Assembly (NCBI RefSeq): GCF_921293095.1
Contig: NC_060252.1
Span: 78,698,866-78,762,865, forward strand
From: Ischnura elegans
Taxonomy: Eukaryota > Arthropoda > Insecta > Odonata > Coenagrionidae
DNA: 64,000 bases
Direction: 5' to 3'
A program made the position numbers and the translations under genes. Below are positions 1 to 10,884 of this stretch, one piece after another. The notes beneath the pieces are model-generated. The model saw nothing but the letters and a program-made list of their open reading frames with translations, did no database searches and was not told where the DNA came from. Each line of letters opens with the position of its first letter. The first letter of the stretch is position 1.

Positions 1-481
1 ATACTCTACACCAAAATGTGTACCGATGGCTGTACGAAAAGATGCACAAGTTCTATTTTCTGGGTATAAGATTTCATGCAGCAGTTTGAGCAAATAAATG
101 AACCATGTAACATAGCCGTAAGGTTTGTTTACACAATATATCACTTATAATTAGACCTTGTTTAGATTCATCCCAAGTTTCTTACAGTCGTCCTATAGTT
201 TCCACTAAATTAAATGCATGGATGACTAATACCACAGTTACTTAGTTTGTAGTTAAATTAGTTTATAATTTAGTAGGTTAGCAAAGTTGGGCAGAAAAAA
301 TATATTAAACGCTATAAAAGTTACGTCGGCATTGTAATTTTTTAATCCCTAAGCCTTATCTTTACTGACATAATAGATCATTTAATTATTTAGGACCTAA
401 AAATTTTAATTATTAACCTAGTTCCATCAAACAGATAAAGAGTATAAAAACTTTTTGTAAAAAGGCTAAACATTGGTGGTT
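1..481. other. AT-rich intergenic DNA, nothing recognised
   Basis: AT-rich sequence without a convincing reading frame, splice pattern or repeat that I could assign. Confidence 0.5.
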
Positions 482-519
482 ATCCTATCATAACCTTAAT
501 CGCCATATCCTATCATAAC

Positions 520-643
520 CCTTCGACCTGAAGACGCTGGCAGGATAGCCAGCGAAACTGTTGTCAACCAACAATCTGACGCGGAAGAAAACCCTGGAGA
601 AATGCAGAGATCAAACCATCGCCGCGGAAACCTACGCTCTAAC
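520..643 (+). mobile_element. Half-unit of the hammerhead-bearing Penelope-like family
   Basis: A hammerhead-like core lies at 528-557: CTGAAGA, a perfect 6-bp stem GCTGGC/GCCAGC with a six-base loop, GAAA, then CTGTTGTC. The tail that follows (about 583-640) resembles the tail of the complete foldback at 61967-62197, sharing ACGCGGAAGAA, CCGCGGAA and CCTAC. The same 13-mer ATCCTATCATAAC flanks it at 507-519 and 644-656, which fits a target duplication; a third copy of the 13-mer sits at 482-494. The opposite-strand arm present in other family members is missing. Penelope-like elements are known to carry hammerhead motifs; family assignment here is by resemblance. Confidence 0.6.
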
Positions 644-656
644 ATCCTATCATAAC

Positions 657-1799
657 ATTAATGTTCTTTTTCGATGCGTGCGTGAATATACATATCAAAA
701 GAAATCACACGGTGTACTCCGATTTCAAAGAATTAATAATTTACGTGAAACCTATTAATCATATATGCGTGTTGCAAAATCCCCCGGTTACACGTAAGTA
801 CAATTCCTAGTTATATATATATATTTTATAATATCACGAGATGTGGGTCAATTCCTAGTTATATTTATTGCCAAGAACCCTACTTGATTTGATTTAGGAA
901 CGGAACCAAACGGACCGTTCGGACAACAAATTCAGCCGTAGCCTACGTTATCAAAACAACAGGTTCTATTTTATACGCTAGCACTTACATTATTTCCTAT
1001 ACGTTCTCGCGTACAGAGACTATAGTACAAGAACTTCCACTTTAAATTATATCATGTAAACAAGGAACAAAAGCGAAAATTTCACCATGAACAACGGAAA
1101 AAGACGCTACCTTTAGTTGCCAAGTAACGGTTTTACCGAGACGGTCATGTTGTTCCAAGCAGAGCCATATTTTTCCTCGAGATGTTACAGGCTGAGTTAT
1201 AAGAAATATAAGGATCATGCGGAAACACTATACTGCCGACAGTGAACGCCAAGAAAAAATTATTTGGATGTCACATCAAACTTACTTGGAATACATGTAG
1301 CTGCATCTTTGTAACCGCCAAACCACCATGCTGTCTCCGGTGTTCCATTCCGGTTCCTCTGTTGGAAAGGAGGAACGGAGGAATGTGGAGAATCTGTATC
1401 GCGGAGTAGCGGTAGATTCAAAATTCGTTCGCCACCAAAAAATCTAGAATTTCAATATAAAGTAAAGGTACGGCAGTACTTACCTTCTATTGCCTATCCT
1501 TAAATTGGACAATTACAATGTCTAATCTGGGAATGAGGCCATCGATGCCGTGATAATTTTAGGAGAATTCTTACCATTAAAAATTAAAATGAATTTAAAG
1601 CGTTATGTTTCATTAAAATACTTTCCAATCAATCGCCTCTGAGATTTTTTAATCCCTAGAGAGTAAATATTAATTAATCAATAAGTTGAAAGAGTTCATT
1701 TAACCTGCAGGAATGGAATGTCCCCGAGACGGCTACGCGACGTCGGCAGGACATTGGTACATAATATAAAATTTCAGTAAAAATCGATAAATTCCATTA
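657..1799. other. Intergenic DNA, nothing recognised
   Basis: Mixed AT-rich sequence. No reading frame with recognisable motifs and no repeat with clear ends was found. Confidence 0.45.
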
Positions 1800-2190
1800 T
1801 TCCTGTTGTTAATTTTTGTAAAAGTTGCTAAATTTAAGTAATTTTTATAATCATGAAAGAGTACGGGTTTATTGTTCATCCAACGCTTCTCAACCGTACA
1901 ACATGCGGAAATTTTTAATTTTTTGAAAATTGCTAAAATTGTTGCTAAATTTGTTAAAACTTTAAAAATTGTTATAAATAATGTAGAGAGTCATAAGTTC
2001 GTTCAATTGTTGTTGTTTAACCCGTAAGGCATGTAGAAATTTTAACGCTCGTAAATGTTACTTAAATTGTTGCTAACTTTGTTTAAACTTAATTAATTGT
2101 TATAAACAATGTAAAACTTAAAAATAGCGTACATTTGTTGTTCTTAAACTATAGAAGCGGTAAAAATGTCAAATTTTTTTTTCGTTAAAT
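1800..2190. repeat. Degenerate ~120-bp tandem repeat, three units
   Basis: The phrase GTTGCTAAATTT (or GTTGCTAACTTT) recurs near 1824, 1940 and 2070. Each is followed by a similar order of words: TTATAA, then a TTGTT-rich stretch, then GTAGAAATTTT or similar. Spacing is about 116-130 bp. The units are strongly diverged, so this is an old AT-rich minisatellite rather than a recent array. Confidence 0.5.
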
Positions 2191-2459
2191 AGTTTATAAT
2201 TTCCTCCCAGAGTCCACACTCCAACAAGAGGATTACACTTGGTTACCTAAAATAATCCTCAAAATAACTCTTCCTCCACGAAAAATTTCCTCTTCCTCGA
2301 TCGGGAGGAAGTATTCTGGCTTCAGAAACGAGAGAGAGTTTTTTTTCTTTCTCCCTTCTCCTATACTCCCTACTCGGAGGAGGATCTCGAGACTTTCTCT
2401 CGGAGTTCCTCCTTGAGGAGGTGAGTGTTTTAAGAGGAAACCAAAACTCCGAAACCCTG

Positions 2460-2740
2460 CATAATGGGACACTAGCTGGACGTCCGCTGGACATCCAAGA
2501 TAGGACAGTGTGCGGACGGATGGCCAGGACAGCCGGCGGATGTCCTCTGGCTGTCCTGAAAATCCGCGGACACTGAGAGGACGCGACGGACGCGCAGCGG
2601 ACGTCCTCTGGCAACGATGTGCTGTGTGGGCGATGAGCGCGAGCGTTGTGGGCCCCCCCCAAGCTCGGGGCCCTCGGCGATCGCCGACCAGCCAACCTGG
2701 CCAGACCGCCCCTGAGCCTACGCCCAAGGCAAGTATATAG
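2460..2740. repeat. GC-rich block of repeated GGACGTCC-like words
   Basis: An abrupt GC-rich block in AT-rich surroundings. It is built from variants of GGACGTCCGCTGG, GGACATCC, GGCGGATGTCC and CGGACGTCCTCTGG in both orientations, followed by ATGAGCGCGAGCG and a C-run then GGGCCC. Several reading frames are open on both strands here, as expected for CpG-rich repeat DNA, and none carries a recognisable domain. Probably a dispersed repeat; class unknown. Confidence 0.4.
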
Positions 2741-3367
2741 TATGTACAGGTTGAAGTGCAGAGAAATAGCGCCTGTTACCTCAACCCTAAAGGCATGCAT
2801 TTTTTTAAACAGTAAAAATAGATTATGCGCATCCTTTTGCATTTCATACCATCAACCATGTGGAATATCTTACCCTTTCTCCAAGGTCTTCCCTCGCAAT
2901 TCATTCGACTTTCGTCGCCATAGAACTTAAAACTGTATGCTGTTGCTTCACTCGGGAGGCTATATCTTCGAACTTATACGGCAGGGATTTTTTTTAAGGT
3001 TAATAGGGTCAAGAAGATTTATTATAGGATAGCAGGCTGGAAAAAAATTAGCAACTGGACTTAAAAAGAGGACGTCCCGCAGCCTATAGGGCGACAGAGG
3101 GCAAAAGGGGGTCCTCCTTGGAATTTGAGAGAAAATACGTAGCCAGGATGATAAAAAATTGCAGTGGAGACAGTGGGAACCTAATGTTGTCAACAACACC
3201 TTCAGTCTAACCTGAGTTTTAATAAAACTACATAATCCTCAGGTAAACTGGGTATCGAAGTCACGCTTCCAAATAATGAGTTTTTAGGGATGAAGAGGTA
3301 AGGGATTTATCAGGAGAATTTTCTTATGACCCTCTTTTTCTCCAGCACCCATTCTCTTTGCGAGGGT
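2741..3367. other. Intergenic DNA, nothing recognised
   Basis: No reading frame or repeat could be assigned. Short open frames on both strands have no recognisable motifs. Confidence 0.4.
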
Positions 3368-3578
3368 TACCGCGGCGATGTTCATGATGAGTGAAGTTCT
3401 CCGGGTACTGCAGCCGCGTTCGTTTTTTACATGTGATCACCGTTTCGAAAACCATCTAGCTTTCGTCTTCAGGTCGAAGGTGGGAACTTCACCGCTTCAT
3501 ATAGTGCTTTCCGTCGTTCCGTTGAACTCTGATTGGCTAGGACTCTCTTCCACGCTTTACTCATGGGGTAGCCATGGT

Positions 3579-4209
3579 CAGGGGCGGATTCAGCATCAAA
3601 TTTGGAGGGGTCATGACCTGTGTCTGGGGAAGATGAAATACTCCCTAATAGAGAGTGTCGATCTCCTGCGTAAAATTCTGTGCAGGGAGTGCCACCCTCT
3701 ATGGTAGATACATCTCAAATTTCTCTCACGGGACTTTTTCTGGGACTTGCAGTGGCGAAGCGACGGGGGGGGGGGGGGTTGGGGGATAAAAACCCCTCCC
3801 AGAGCACAAAGAAATTTTTAAGTTTAATCTATTTTACTTAATTGGATTGATATTACTAATAGAATAGTGTAAGGATCAATAAAATATCCCCCAGAAAGCC
3901 GTAAAATTCACGATTTTGAACCATTTATACTAAAATTCCGCAATTTATTAATCTCGCACCTACCGATTATCTTGGTAGGTATGCCATACCCCCACACACC
4001 CCGGTATTATTTCCACCAAACCCCCCCCCCCCCCCAGCCTTAATTCCTAGCTCCGCCCCAGGGGACTTTTGGGACATTCATTTGCATATACACTTCCTGT
4101 ACTCCTTCACAAGGATACAAAACCTATTAAACTAATAAAACTTTTAAAAATTTGATAAAATTTGGGGAGGGATCATGACCCCTGCGATCCCCCCCCGAAT
4201 CCGCCACTG
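3579..4209. mobile_element. Non-autonomous hAT element, 631 bp, with perfect 8-bp target duplication
   Basis: The ends are CAGGGGCGGATTCAGC and, read inward from the other side, CAGTGGCGGATTCGGG. Such CAGNGGCGGAT inverted repeats are typical of hAT transposons. An exact 8-bp duplication GCCATGGT flanks it at 3571-3578 and 4210-4217, as expected for hAT. It has no transposase and contains a second hAT-like insertion at 3750-4061. Confidence 0.85.
3750..4061. mobile_element. hAT-like MITE (~310 bp) nested inside the 3579-4209 element
   Basis: Terminal inverted repeats CAGTGGCGAAG and CTGGGGCGGAG (right end read inward), long G and C runs just inside each end, and an 8-bp flank GGGACTTG (3742-3749) against GGGACTTT (4062-4069), one mismatch. 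Related copies lie at 24669-24960 and 41949-42245. Confidence 0.75.
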
Positions 4210-4534
4210 GCCATGGTCTGTATTGAAGTTTTCCATCTTGTGGATTTTAAAGGCGGCGAAATAACGAGCTTCTCCCCTTTGGCCTGAAGACGAAAGCGAG
4301 ATGGCTTCCGAAATTGTTGCCACTCGTAACAGACGAACGCGACTGGAGTACCCGGAAAACAGCACTCATCACCCAACAGCTCTGCTTCCCTTGCTGCAGC
4401 GGCGAGAAAGACATAAGACGATAGCACAATAGACTTCATCGCAGCTTAATTATGCGAAGAGTTATAAAATATATAAACCTCTAGTACTTAAAAAAAGGTG
4501 CGGCAATATTGTAATGAAGAGGCATACACGGGTC

Positions 4535-4805
4535 AGTGGCGTACACATCTTCAATTGGGGGGGGGGGGGGAGAGGCTGGCCATGTTAGCCCCCTCCTTTG
4601 CGTCACCCCTGAAGGTACTACCATTATAGTAGCAACTCTAAACATTGGTTTGGCCTCAATTCAGAGCGTATCTTTGCTCACGAGAAGCGATCGCGCCTAC
4701 TAAGACACAACATGATATTCGTAAAATCAGCCAATTTCGGACCTTCGGATTCGCCTCCCTCAATCTCTCGCGCGAATCCAGGCTGGTACAGCTTAGCAAT
4801 AACTA
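4535..4805 (+). repeat. Dispersed repeat starting CAGTGGCGTA, copy 1
   Basis: Starts CAGTGGCGTACACATCTTC followed by a G-run; a segment shared with 14108-14345 follows, including CATTGGTTTG, CAGAGCGTA, ACGAGA(A/G)GCGATCG and ending GCTTAGCAATAACTAA. The first 75 bp (4535-4610) ends TGCGTCACCCCTG, which could be an inverted terminus, but no target duplication was seen. Confidence 0.5.
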
Positions 4806-4882
4806 AAATAATGGATCAACAGTAGAAGAGGGGAAACATCCTCTTAAGGTTGGGCAACTCATTATAAATAAGGGTATCATCA

Positions 4883-5128
4883 TTATAATAGGTGGACAAA
4901 TCCTAAGATTGGTTTGACGCAGCTCTCCAATCCGCTTTCAAAGTGACGTATTTCTTCTCTTTCGACAACCTGTCCTATGTAACTGATTCGGCGCCGTTCC
5001 TTTCCATTCTTCTTTTCCACCTGTCCTTCTACGATTCTTTTCATCAGGCCATCACGCCTCAAAATGTGGCTAACTAAGTCCCGTTTTCTCCTTAAGGTTT
5101 TTAGAGGAATGTAAGAAAAACCCATCAT
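4883..5128 (-). pseudogene. Non-LTR retrotransposon remnant: C-terminal end of the reverse-transcriptase polyprotein
   Basis: The minus-strand frame contains RRKRDLVSHILRRDGLMKRI then VEGQVEKKNGKERRRISY, the basic motif seen after the reverse-transcriptase domain in many arthropod non-LTR elements (pattern RK..LVGHILRRDGLL..I.EG...GKRGRGRPR). Only this C-terminal part and the 3' tail survive, as expected from 5' truncation during target-primed reverse transcription. The tail (TTGGTTTGACGCAGCTCTCC near 4910) recurs at 32770 and 55140. Confidence 0.65.
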
Positions 5129-7071
5129 ATTTTATGTTAAAATATGTATATGAATAATGTTGCACATGACAGAATCTGTGCATGCTGCAGCCTTGGCATA
5201 AATTAAGCTTATTAATTTTACATAACGGCACATATTTTCTTCATTTTATTCATATCGGAGAGAGGGATCTGGCTCCTTTGGCTCTCTTTGGGAATAGTAA
5301 ATGGTTAAACAGTTACAGATAGGAACTCTTCAGCACCCGTTATAGCCACCTGTTACACACAAAAATGATGACGATTCATTTCGCAAGCTACGACCATGAT
5401 GTAATCATCAAAGCTGAGGTCATCTTAAAGCGGTAGAAACGGTTCCATTGTTGGACGCGGAGCTTCGACGAAACAATGGTATTACGTATCATAGGAGATT
5501 CATCAGCATAAAAAAGTCATCCACTTATTCTTAGGATGTCTTTTTCTCCCGATTTTTCCATCACAACTATTCAGTAAAAATAACATGAAGATATTAAATA
5601 TAATCACAAAAACTTTATTATTTGCTCGAAAAGTAGTAACTAAACACCTGAAATGAAAAGCTTGGGACGAATGTACGGCAGGAATGATATTTATGGGAAT
5701 ATGCCACAAAAGGTTCGCGAATTGAAATGTGTATAAACATCATCGTAACCATAAACATTCCATCTTTTTGCTACGTGGAAGTCAGAGTCAGAGAGAAAAA
5801 GCATAGTGAGAATTAGTGTGTGTTAAAGTTTGAAATATTCTGCGCCAGGACTCCCCGTAAGAATTGAACAGGCTTAGATGAACAACATCCCTAAGCTGAG
5901 GGATTTTAAGACAACGAGTAACTTCTGATGAGAGCAATGCTTTACAGTTTATTTTCGGTGTGCAAATCAATAGCAATTCATAAATATGATTTTCCGATAA
6001 AGAACGAAATCTTTCAGTGCCTTTCAAGTTGATATCAGTTGTGGCAACTGTAGTTTAAATTAGATAGTGAATCTCTTACGGTGATAAATCAAGGAAAATT
6101 GCAATTTGTCTCCGCCAGGAGGGGACGAGTCACCCTGATCACAGAAATGGTGAAAATAATGAATCACGTTATGTTGTATGAATTAGTTTAATGAATCATT
6201 CGCAAAGTAATGGAGACAGTAGATAGTGACACTCCTTCATAAATAGTATCATTCGTATAAATTTAAGTATAAAGCGTGGTGAGGTGAATATAAGGGAGGG
6301 GCCGACAATAGGCTCGGAAGTAGGGTGGGGCCCGTGCCCCGGGCGGTAGATTTCAGGGGGCGGCGTAATTTGAAGTTTTTAATTTATTAAAAGAATAAAA
6401 AAAAGGTGGTTTAATTTTTTAAACTAAGTATTTCAACAATAATAACTAAGTTATAAATAATTAAACAGTAGTATTAATAAAACTACTCGATAGAAAACTT
6501 ACTCTGTTTAATTTCATCAACCGCATCTCAAAAACTAGCTTACGGAGCTATTATATTTTAATAGTTCCTAGTTCCGGCCCTGGTTGAGAAGCCTCCTAAC
6601 CCCGGAAATGAGGATCTACGTATATACGTCACTGGTCTGCGCTGATGTCAGCTTTTCATCCTGCTGAGTCGATGATTTTCTTATAGTGATGCAACGAATT
6701 TCGAAAGAGAGGAACAGTGGGTGGGCAGCTATGCCATGGTTTCAATCATCACTGGAGTTGCTCGAGGCAGGGAGAGAGGAAGGAACTCTGCTCTGAACGA
6801 ACTGAATTGATTTCGTCCATGAAATGGGACACAGCTGTCAGGCGTCGAAGAAAACGCCTCGCGATGTCATATCCGAAATGAGCAAGAAATGAACTCCGAA
6901 ATAATTGCACCTGATCAGTACCCCTCTTTTCTAACTCGTCAAGACACCATAGCGAAATATTTCGGTTCGCTATCTTCCTTACCGACTGTATCCACGCGAA
7001 GTGCTTGTGAAACTGTAGAATTCGTCCTTAAGAACAGAAATTTCGGCACGGAAGAATTTAACGCCTTCGTG
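5129..7071. other. Intergenic DNA; possible decayed hAT-like repeat near 6311-6582
   Basis: Mostly featureless. Around 6311-6350 is a GC-rich segment (AGGCTCGGAAGTAGGGT then GGGCCCGTGCCCCGGGC), and near 6575 the inverted CCTAGTTCCGGCCCTG. These could be the ends of a hAT-type repeat (CAGGGCCGGAACTAGG), but no target duplication is visible. Short open frames have no recognisable motifs. Confidence 0.35.
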
Positions 7072-8460
7072 TTCTTAAGGGGTGTTACAGAATGGCGTTG
7101 TCAGTGGAATTGATTTGCATCATCTCGGAATTTTCGCTACGGCCAAGCTAGCGATGATTTTTTTATAAGGAGTTACGGAATAGAGGCACTACTGGTTGAT
7201 ACTGAAAAGTGAAATAAACGGTGCTTCGCAAGCCATTTATACGGTTTTTTTTGGCACAAGGTGAGTTTTCCTTAGCATACATTATCCTCATCGTGCTTTT
7301 TATATTAAAAATATATGCTATCATCTCGACAATGTCTTCGTTTTTAGAGTAAATCCTAGTCAACTGTATCTGTATATCTAATATAAAATTTTTACTCCTC
7401 CCTCCTTTGATGATACCCCCTCATTTGAGCTCTAACACCGCGTCTTTGGAACCCCCTTAACATGAATCGTCCCTCATCCCTCAATTCTATCTCCTCGCTA
7501 ACTTTGAACTTAGCACCAAACGAGGAATTTGCCATGCAAAAATAATTTGGCAGGACTTGGAGCAGTTTCTCGCAATAGCTGGTCATGCATGCTTCCAGTT
7601 ACACCGCCAAGCTATCTTCCTGCAAGGCGAATATCAAACTAGGTTTCCCGATAAAGGTGTTAGCGTCTCTAATCCACATAATGGCACAGGGGAGGGAGGC
7701 TGTACTTACTAAGATAATGTCGGAGAGGCAAGCCTACTATTCAGCACTGCCTGTTTTTAAGAGGTGTTAAAGAACGGCGTTTCAGTAGAATTGACTCGCA
7801 TAATCTTGGAATTTTCGTTACGGGCAGGCAAACGAAGATTTTGTTCACGAGTTACGGAAAGGGGTACGACTGAAGAGGCTGAAATAAACGGTGCTTCGGA
7901 AGCCATTTCTACGGCTTTTGGCACAAGGTGAGTTTTCTCAGGCACGCATATCTCCATTATAGCTACCTCCTTACTAACATTACTTTTGTAACGTCAAACG
8001 TTAGTGTTTTTTTTTCAATTCCTATATATCTTCTTCAAGATACATTTTATTTCTTGCCTCTCTACTTCGATCAACTCTCTCTTACTTTCTCTCCTTAACA
8101 ATCCCCTCTCATTCCATCAAAAACACATTGGCAACATTGAATATCAATGTTCATTAAATATCAACGGTATTTAAATGTTTAACATTACACATTAAACTTA
8201 ACACAAAGGGTTTGCCGTCCAAAAATAATTTCATCTCCCCATGATTTTAAGCAGTTTCTCGCAATAGCTGGTCACGCACGCTACCTGTTACACCGCCACG
8301 CTATCTTCCTCCACGGCGAATATCAAACTAGGTTTCCCGATAAAGGTCTTCGCGTCTCTAGTCCACACGATGACATAGGAGAGGGAGGTCGTTCTCACTG
8401 TAACAATAAGCCAATGTCGGAGAGGCAAGCCGCACCTATTCAGCGACGGTCTTTTTCCAA
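7072..8460. repeat. Tandem duplication, two units of about 685 bp
   Basis: Unit 1 (about 7072-7753) and unit 2 (about 7754-8460) share long words in the same order and spacing: TTAAGNGGTGTTA, GGAATTTTCG, AAATAAACGGTGCTTCG, GGCACAAGGTGAGTTTTC, GCAGTTTCTCGCAATAGCTG, CGAATATCAAACTAGG and TGTCGGAGAGGCAAGC. The offset is 682-689 bp throughout. Substitutions and small indels show the duplication is not recent. What the duplicated sequence encodes, if anything, is unclear; open frames on the minus strand lack known motifs. Confidence 0.7.
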
Positions 8461-8529
8461 AGTACTATATGAAACAAGAAACTAAACCCGCGACAGTAAC
8501 CTCTGAACTCATTTTTACCTTGAAAATCG

Positions 8530-9192
8530 ATAGGGTGGTCTCCTATAATTTTTTATTGCCTAAATAGACAGATTATAACTCCTGAGGTACGTATTTCACG
8601 ATTTTAGACTTTAGGACGATTCCTAATTTTCGCGATTAAATGGAAAGTGAAAATTTTCAAGCGCGCGAAAACGCGACGGCTAAGAATGAATGCTGGGAAT
8701 AGTCCGTGTGACGTCTGGCTGCTGCTGTGTGAGGCCACCTTGGTGCGAGGCTATGAACGCCGCTACGATGCAGGCTGCTTGCTGCCGAGCATGGGGGTAG
8801 CGTAGAGACCCTGCTAGCAGGTAGCGCTTGGCTTAAATAAGGATTATTAATAACCTTTCAAACGAAGAAAACTTTCTGACCATAGGCAGTTTTAATAGGT
8901 GAATATTAAGACATGTTTCCCTGAGCTCTTTGCCTCATGCATGCATTGGTAATCTCAGACGATGTATAACCCCTATCTTCTCGTGTAGAAACTATCCCTG
9001 TGACATCACATGGAGTGGCATCGCATGGGCGCCAATCTGACCTTTTTCAAATGAGGATAAAATTGACCATTGCCATTAGTCTAAACCGGTATTTCTAAAA
9101 CCAAATAATTTGTATATTATGAATACATTAATGGTGGGTAACGAATCGCAATCAATGCCTCTCGTTTTCTTTGATGAAGGAAAATACCCTAT
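8530..9192 (+). mobile_element. ~660-bp MITE family A, copy 1
   Basis: Starts ATAGGGTGGTCTCCT and ends with the near inverse (AAAATACCCTAT). The interior is shared almost base for base with 18459-19112 (inverted), 31875-32538 and 36424-37092: an AT-rich left part ending in CGCGATTAAATG, a GC-rich core with AAGCGCGCGAAAAC, then CATGCATGCATTGGTAATCTC and ATGGTGGGTAACGAATCGCA. It has no coding capacity. The superfamily is not clear; a TA or 3-bp target duplication is possible. Confidence 0.75.
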
Positions 9193-10413
9193 CATATTCG
9201 TGCATGAATTACCATAATTTTTTTCTAGCAATTGGGTATTAATCGTTTAGATTATGGGATCTATGAGCACCGCAAAAATATCTTTACTCCATAATTATTC
9301 ATCCATCATTACAGGTTTTTTGTTCAGAGCATTATAAACTTAATATTTCAATACAGTATGGGGTACAATACAATAAAAAATCATGGTATCAGAGAGAAAA
9401 AAGGTAATAGGCCCCTCAGTGTCATGAAAAAAAATCCATAACTTCTTTGAACCAGTCGGAACGGAATGGATGGTCAGCGGAAATGGACTGTCGGCGACGG
9501 ACCCGACAAGGTCGTTGCCACAAAAAATTGAGGGGTCCAGATGGAGCGGTGTAAGAGTTCAAAGGATTTTATTTGTAGGGGGTATCTTTACGAGGAGGGA
9601 GGAATAAAAATTTTATATTAGAGATACAAGTGGATTCTGATAAGGGTTAACTCGATGGGTTGAACGCGATGACAATGTAGATTTTTAAGAGTAAATGGGT
9701 CAGGGAAATAGACAAAATGCCACAGATTATAAGGAAGTGCTGTGTTCTCATGAGAGAGCATCTCCAAAAATTTCTGGGTCGTTGAACCCCATATACTTCC
9801 TACTTGCGAAGACTTTGGGACACGATATTTAAACAGCTAAGTAATACCTTAGGGACTTATGTCAGGTATTGAACTTCGACTAAATTTTTCGAATAGCATG
9901 ATTTGAGTTGGAATGATGAAAGTCCTATAAAAATAAAATGCATATGATTAAACTGGATAATTTAACTCCAAAACCAAATGGAGGAAAATAAATTCGCATT
10001 CCCTTCCTAACCCGAATGAATGTTGAATATCATCCGCAATTTAACAACTTGGGGAACTCTCTAAGAACAATTCAGCTCTAATATCCCACGCTATTCTACG
10101 AAACCATAACAAGAACCTATTCTTGAAAAGAAAATTTTCCTTGAACTAAGTACTCAAAGATGATGTTTAATTGTATCGATCGACCTAAGGCCTTCATGCC
10201 ATTAACCGATAAAGACACTACTTGCTGGCCGAAAATTATTCCATTCTACATCGATGTACAGAATATGCGTGAGGTAGGGCTACAGAGTTTTCCGCAGGAA
10301 AAAGTCCTATTTATTTTGAAATGATAGAAACTAGCAGGAAATAAATAATCAATCCATACTACAGGTGGCATATTTACAAGAAAAAAAGGCTGTGAGACAC
10401 ATTGGGGTTAGTT
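9193..10413. other. Intergenic DNA with a short inverted match to 7373-7425
   Basis: The segment 9583-9640 (AGGGGGTATC, GAGGAGGGAGGA, TAAAAATTTTATATTAGA) is the inverse of 7373-7425, so both belong to one dispersed repeat. Nothing else was recognised. Confidence 0.4.
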
Positions 10414-10876
10414 CAGGGCCAGATTAAAGGGCCCCTGGGATACCCAACAAGCATGGGTATTCCGCCAATATAGAGGTTCCTAAATCTCATAAAATCGGAT
10501 AACAGAAAAAACATCATATATGAGAGGATTCGAAGTAAAGCTGGGTTACCTTTGGTAAACATGTAGTCATCAACATTGACGTTAATAAATGATAAACGCT
10601 GCTGATAAAAAAATGCTTATCCTTTGGCGTTGTTAATGTAGCCCTGAACGCAACCAGTGGCATGCCAAGCGGTGTCGTCGGGAAGAAGAAGTTTCTCGCG
10701 CAGATCTTTGCGTACTTAGGAAGACGAATAGCTCAGTTTGGTATCTTGCTAATAAATTTGTTGAAAATTGTGTGACTAGCATTTTCTGTTTTTATGTTAC
10801 AAATTGCAACACCTTGAAACAGCTGTCATCCCACCAAAATGGGCACCTGGCCACCCACATCCTAAATCCGGCCCTG
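10414..10876. mobile_element. Non-autonomous hAT-like element, 463 bp
   Basis: Ends CAGGGCCAGATTAAAGG and, from the right reading inward, CAGGGCCGGATTTAGG. Flanks GGTTAGTT (10406-10413) and GGTTAATA (10877-10884) match at 6 of 8 positions, consistent with an old 8-bp duplication. No transposase is present. Confidence 0.6.
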
Positions 10877-10884
10877 GGTTAATA

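Larger units (their letters stand above)
3368..4390. mobile_element. Foldback element with two opposed hammerhead-like cores, split by a hAT insertion
   Basis: The left arm (about 3368-3480) carries a minus-strand core at 3443-3472 and the right arm (about 4265-4385) a plus-strand core starting near 4285. Both read CTGAAGA, then CGAAAGC...GATGG, then GAAA. The arms are reverse complements of each other over the core and its downstream part, sharing words such as CGAACGCG, AGTACCCGGA and CACTCATCA. The two arms were separated when a 631-bp hAT element (3579-4209) inserted between them. No target duplication was found for the outer element. Confidence 0.55.

Noticed and set aside
2233-2842. Overlapping minus-strand open frames of 164 and 199 codons
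   Set aside because: They overlap each other and plus-strand frames in a GC-rich repeat, with no domain, low-complexity Arg/Ser/Pro composition and no splice or promoter context.
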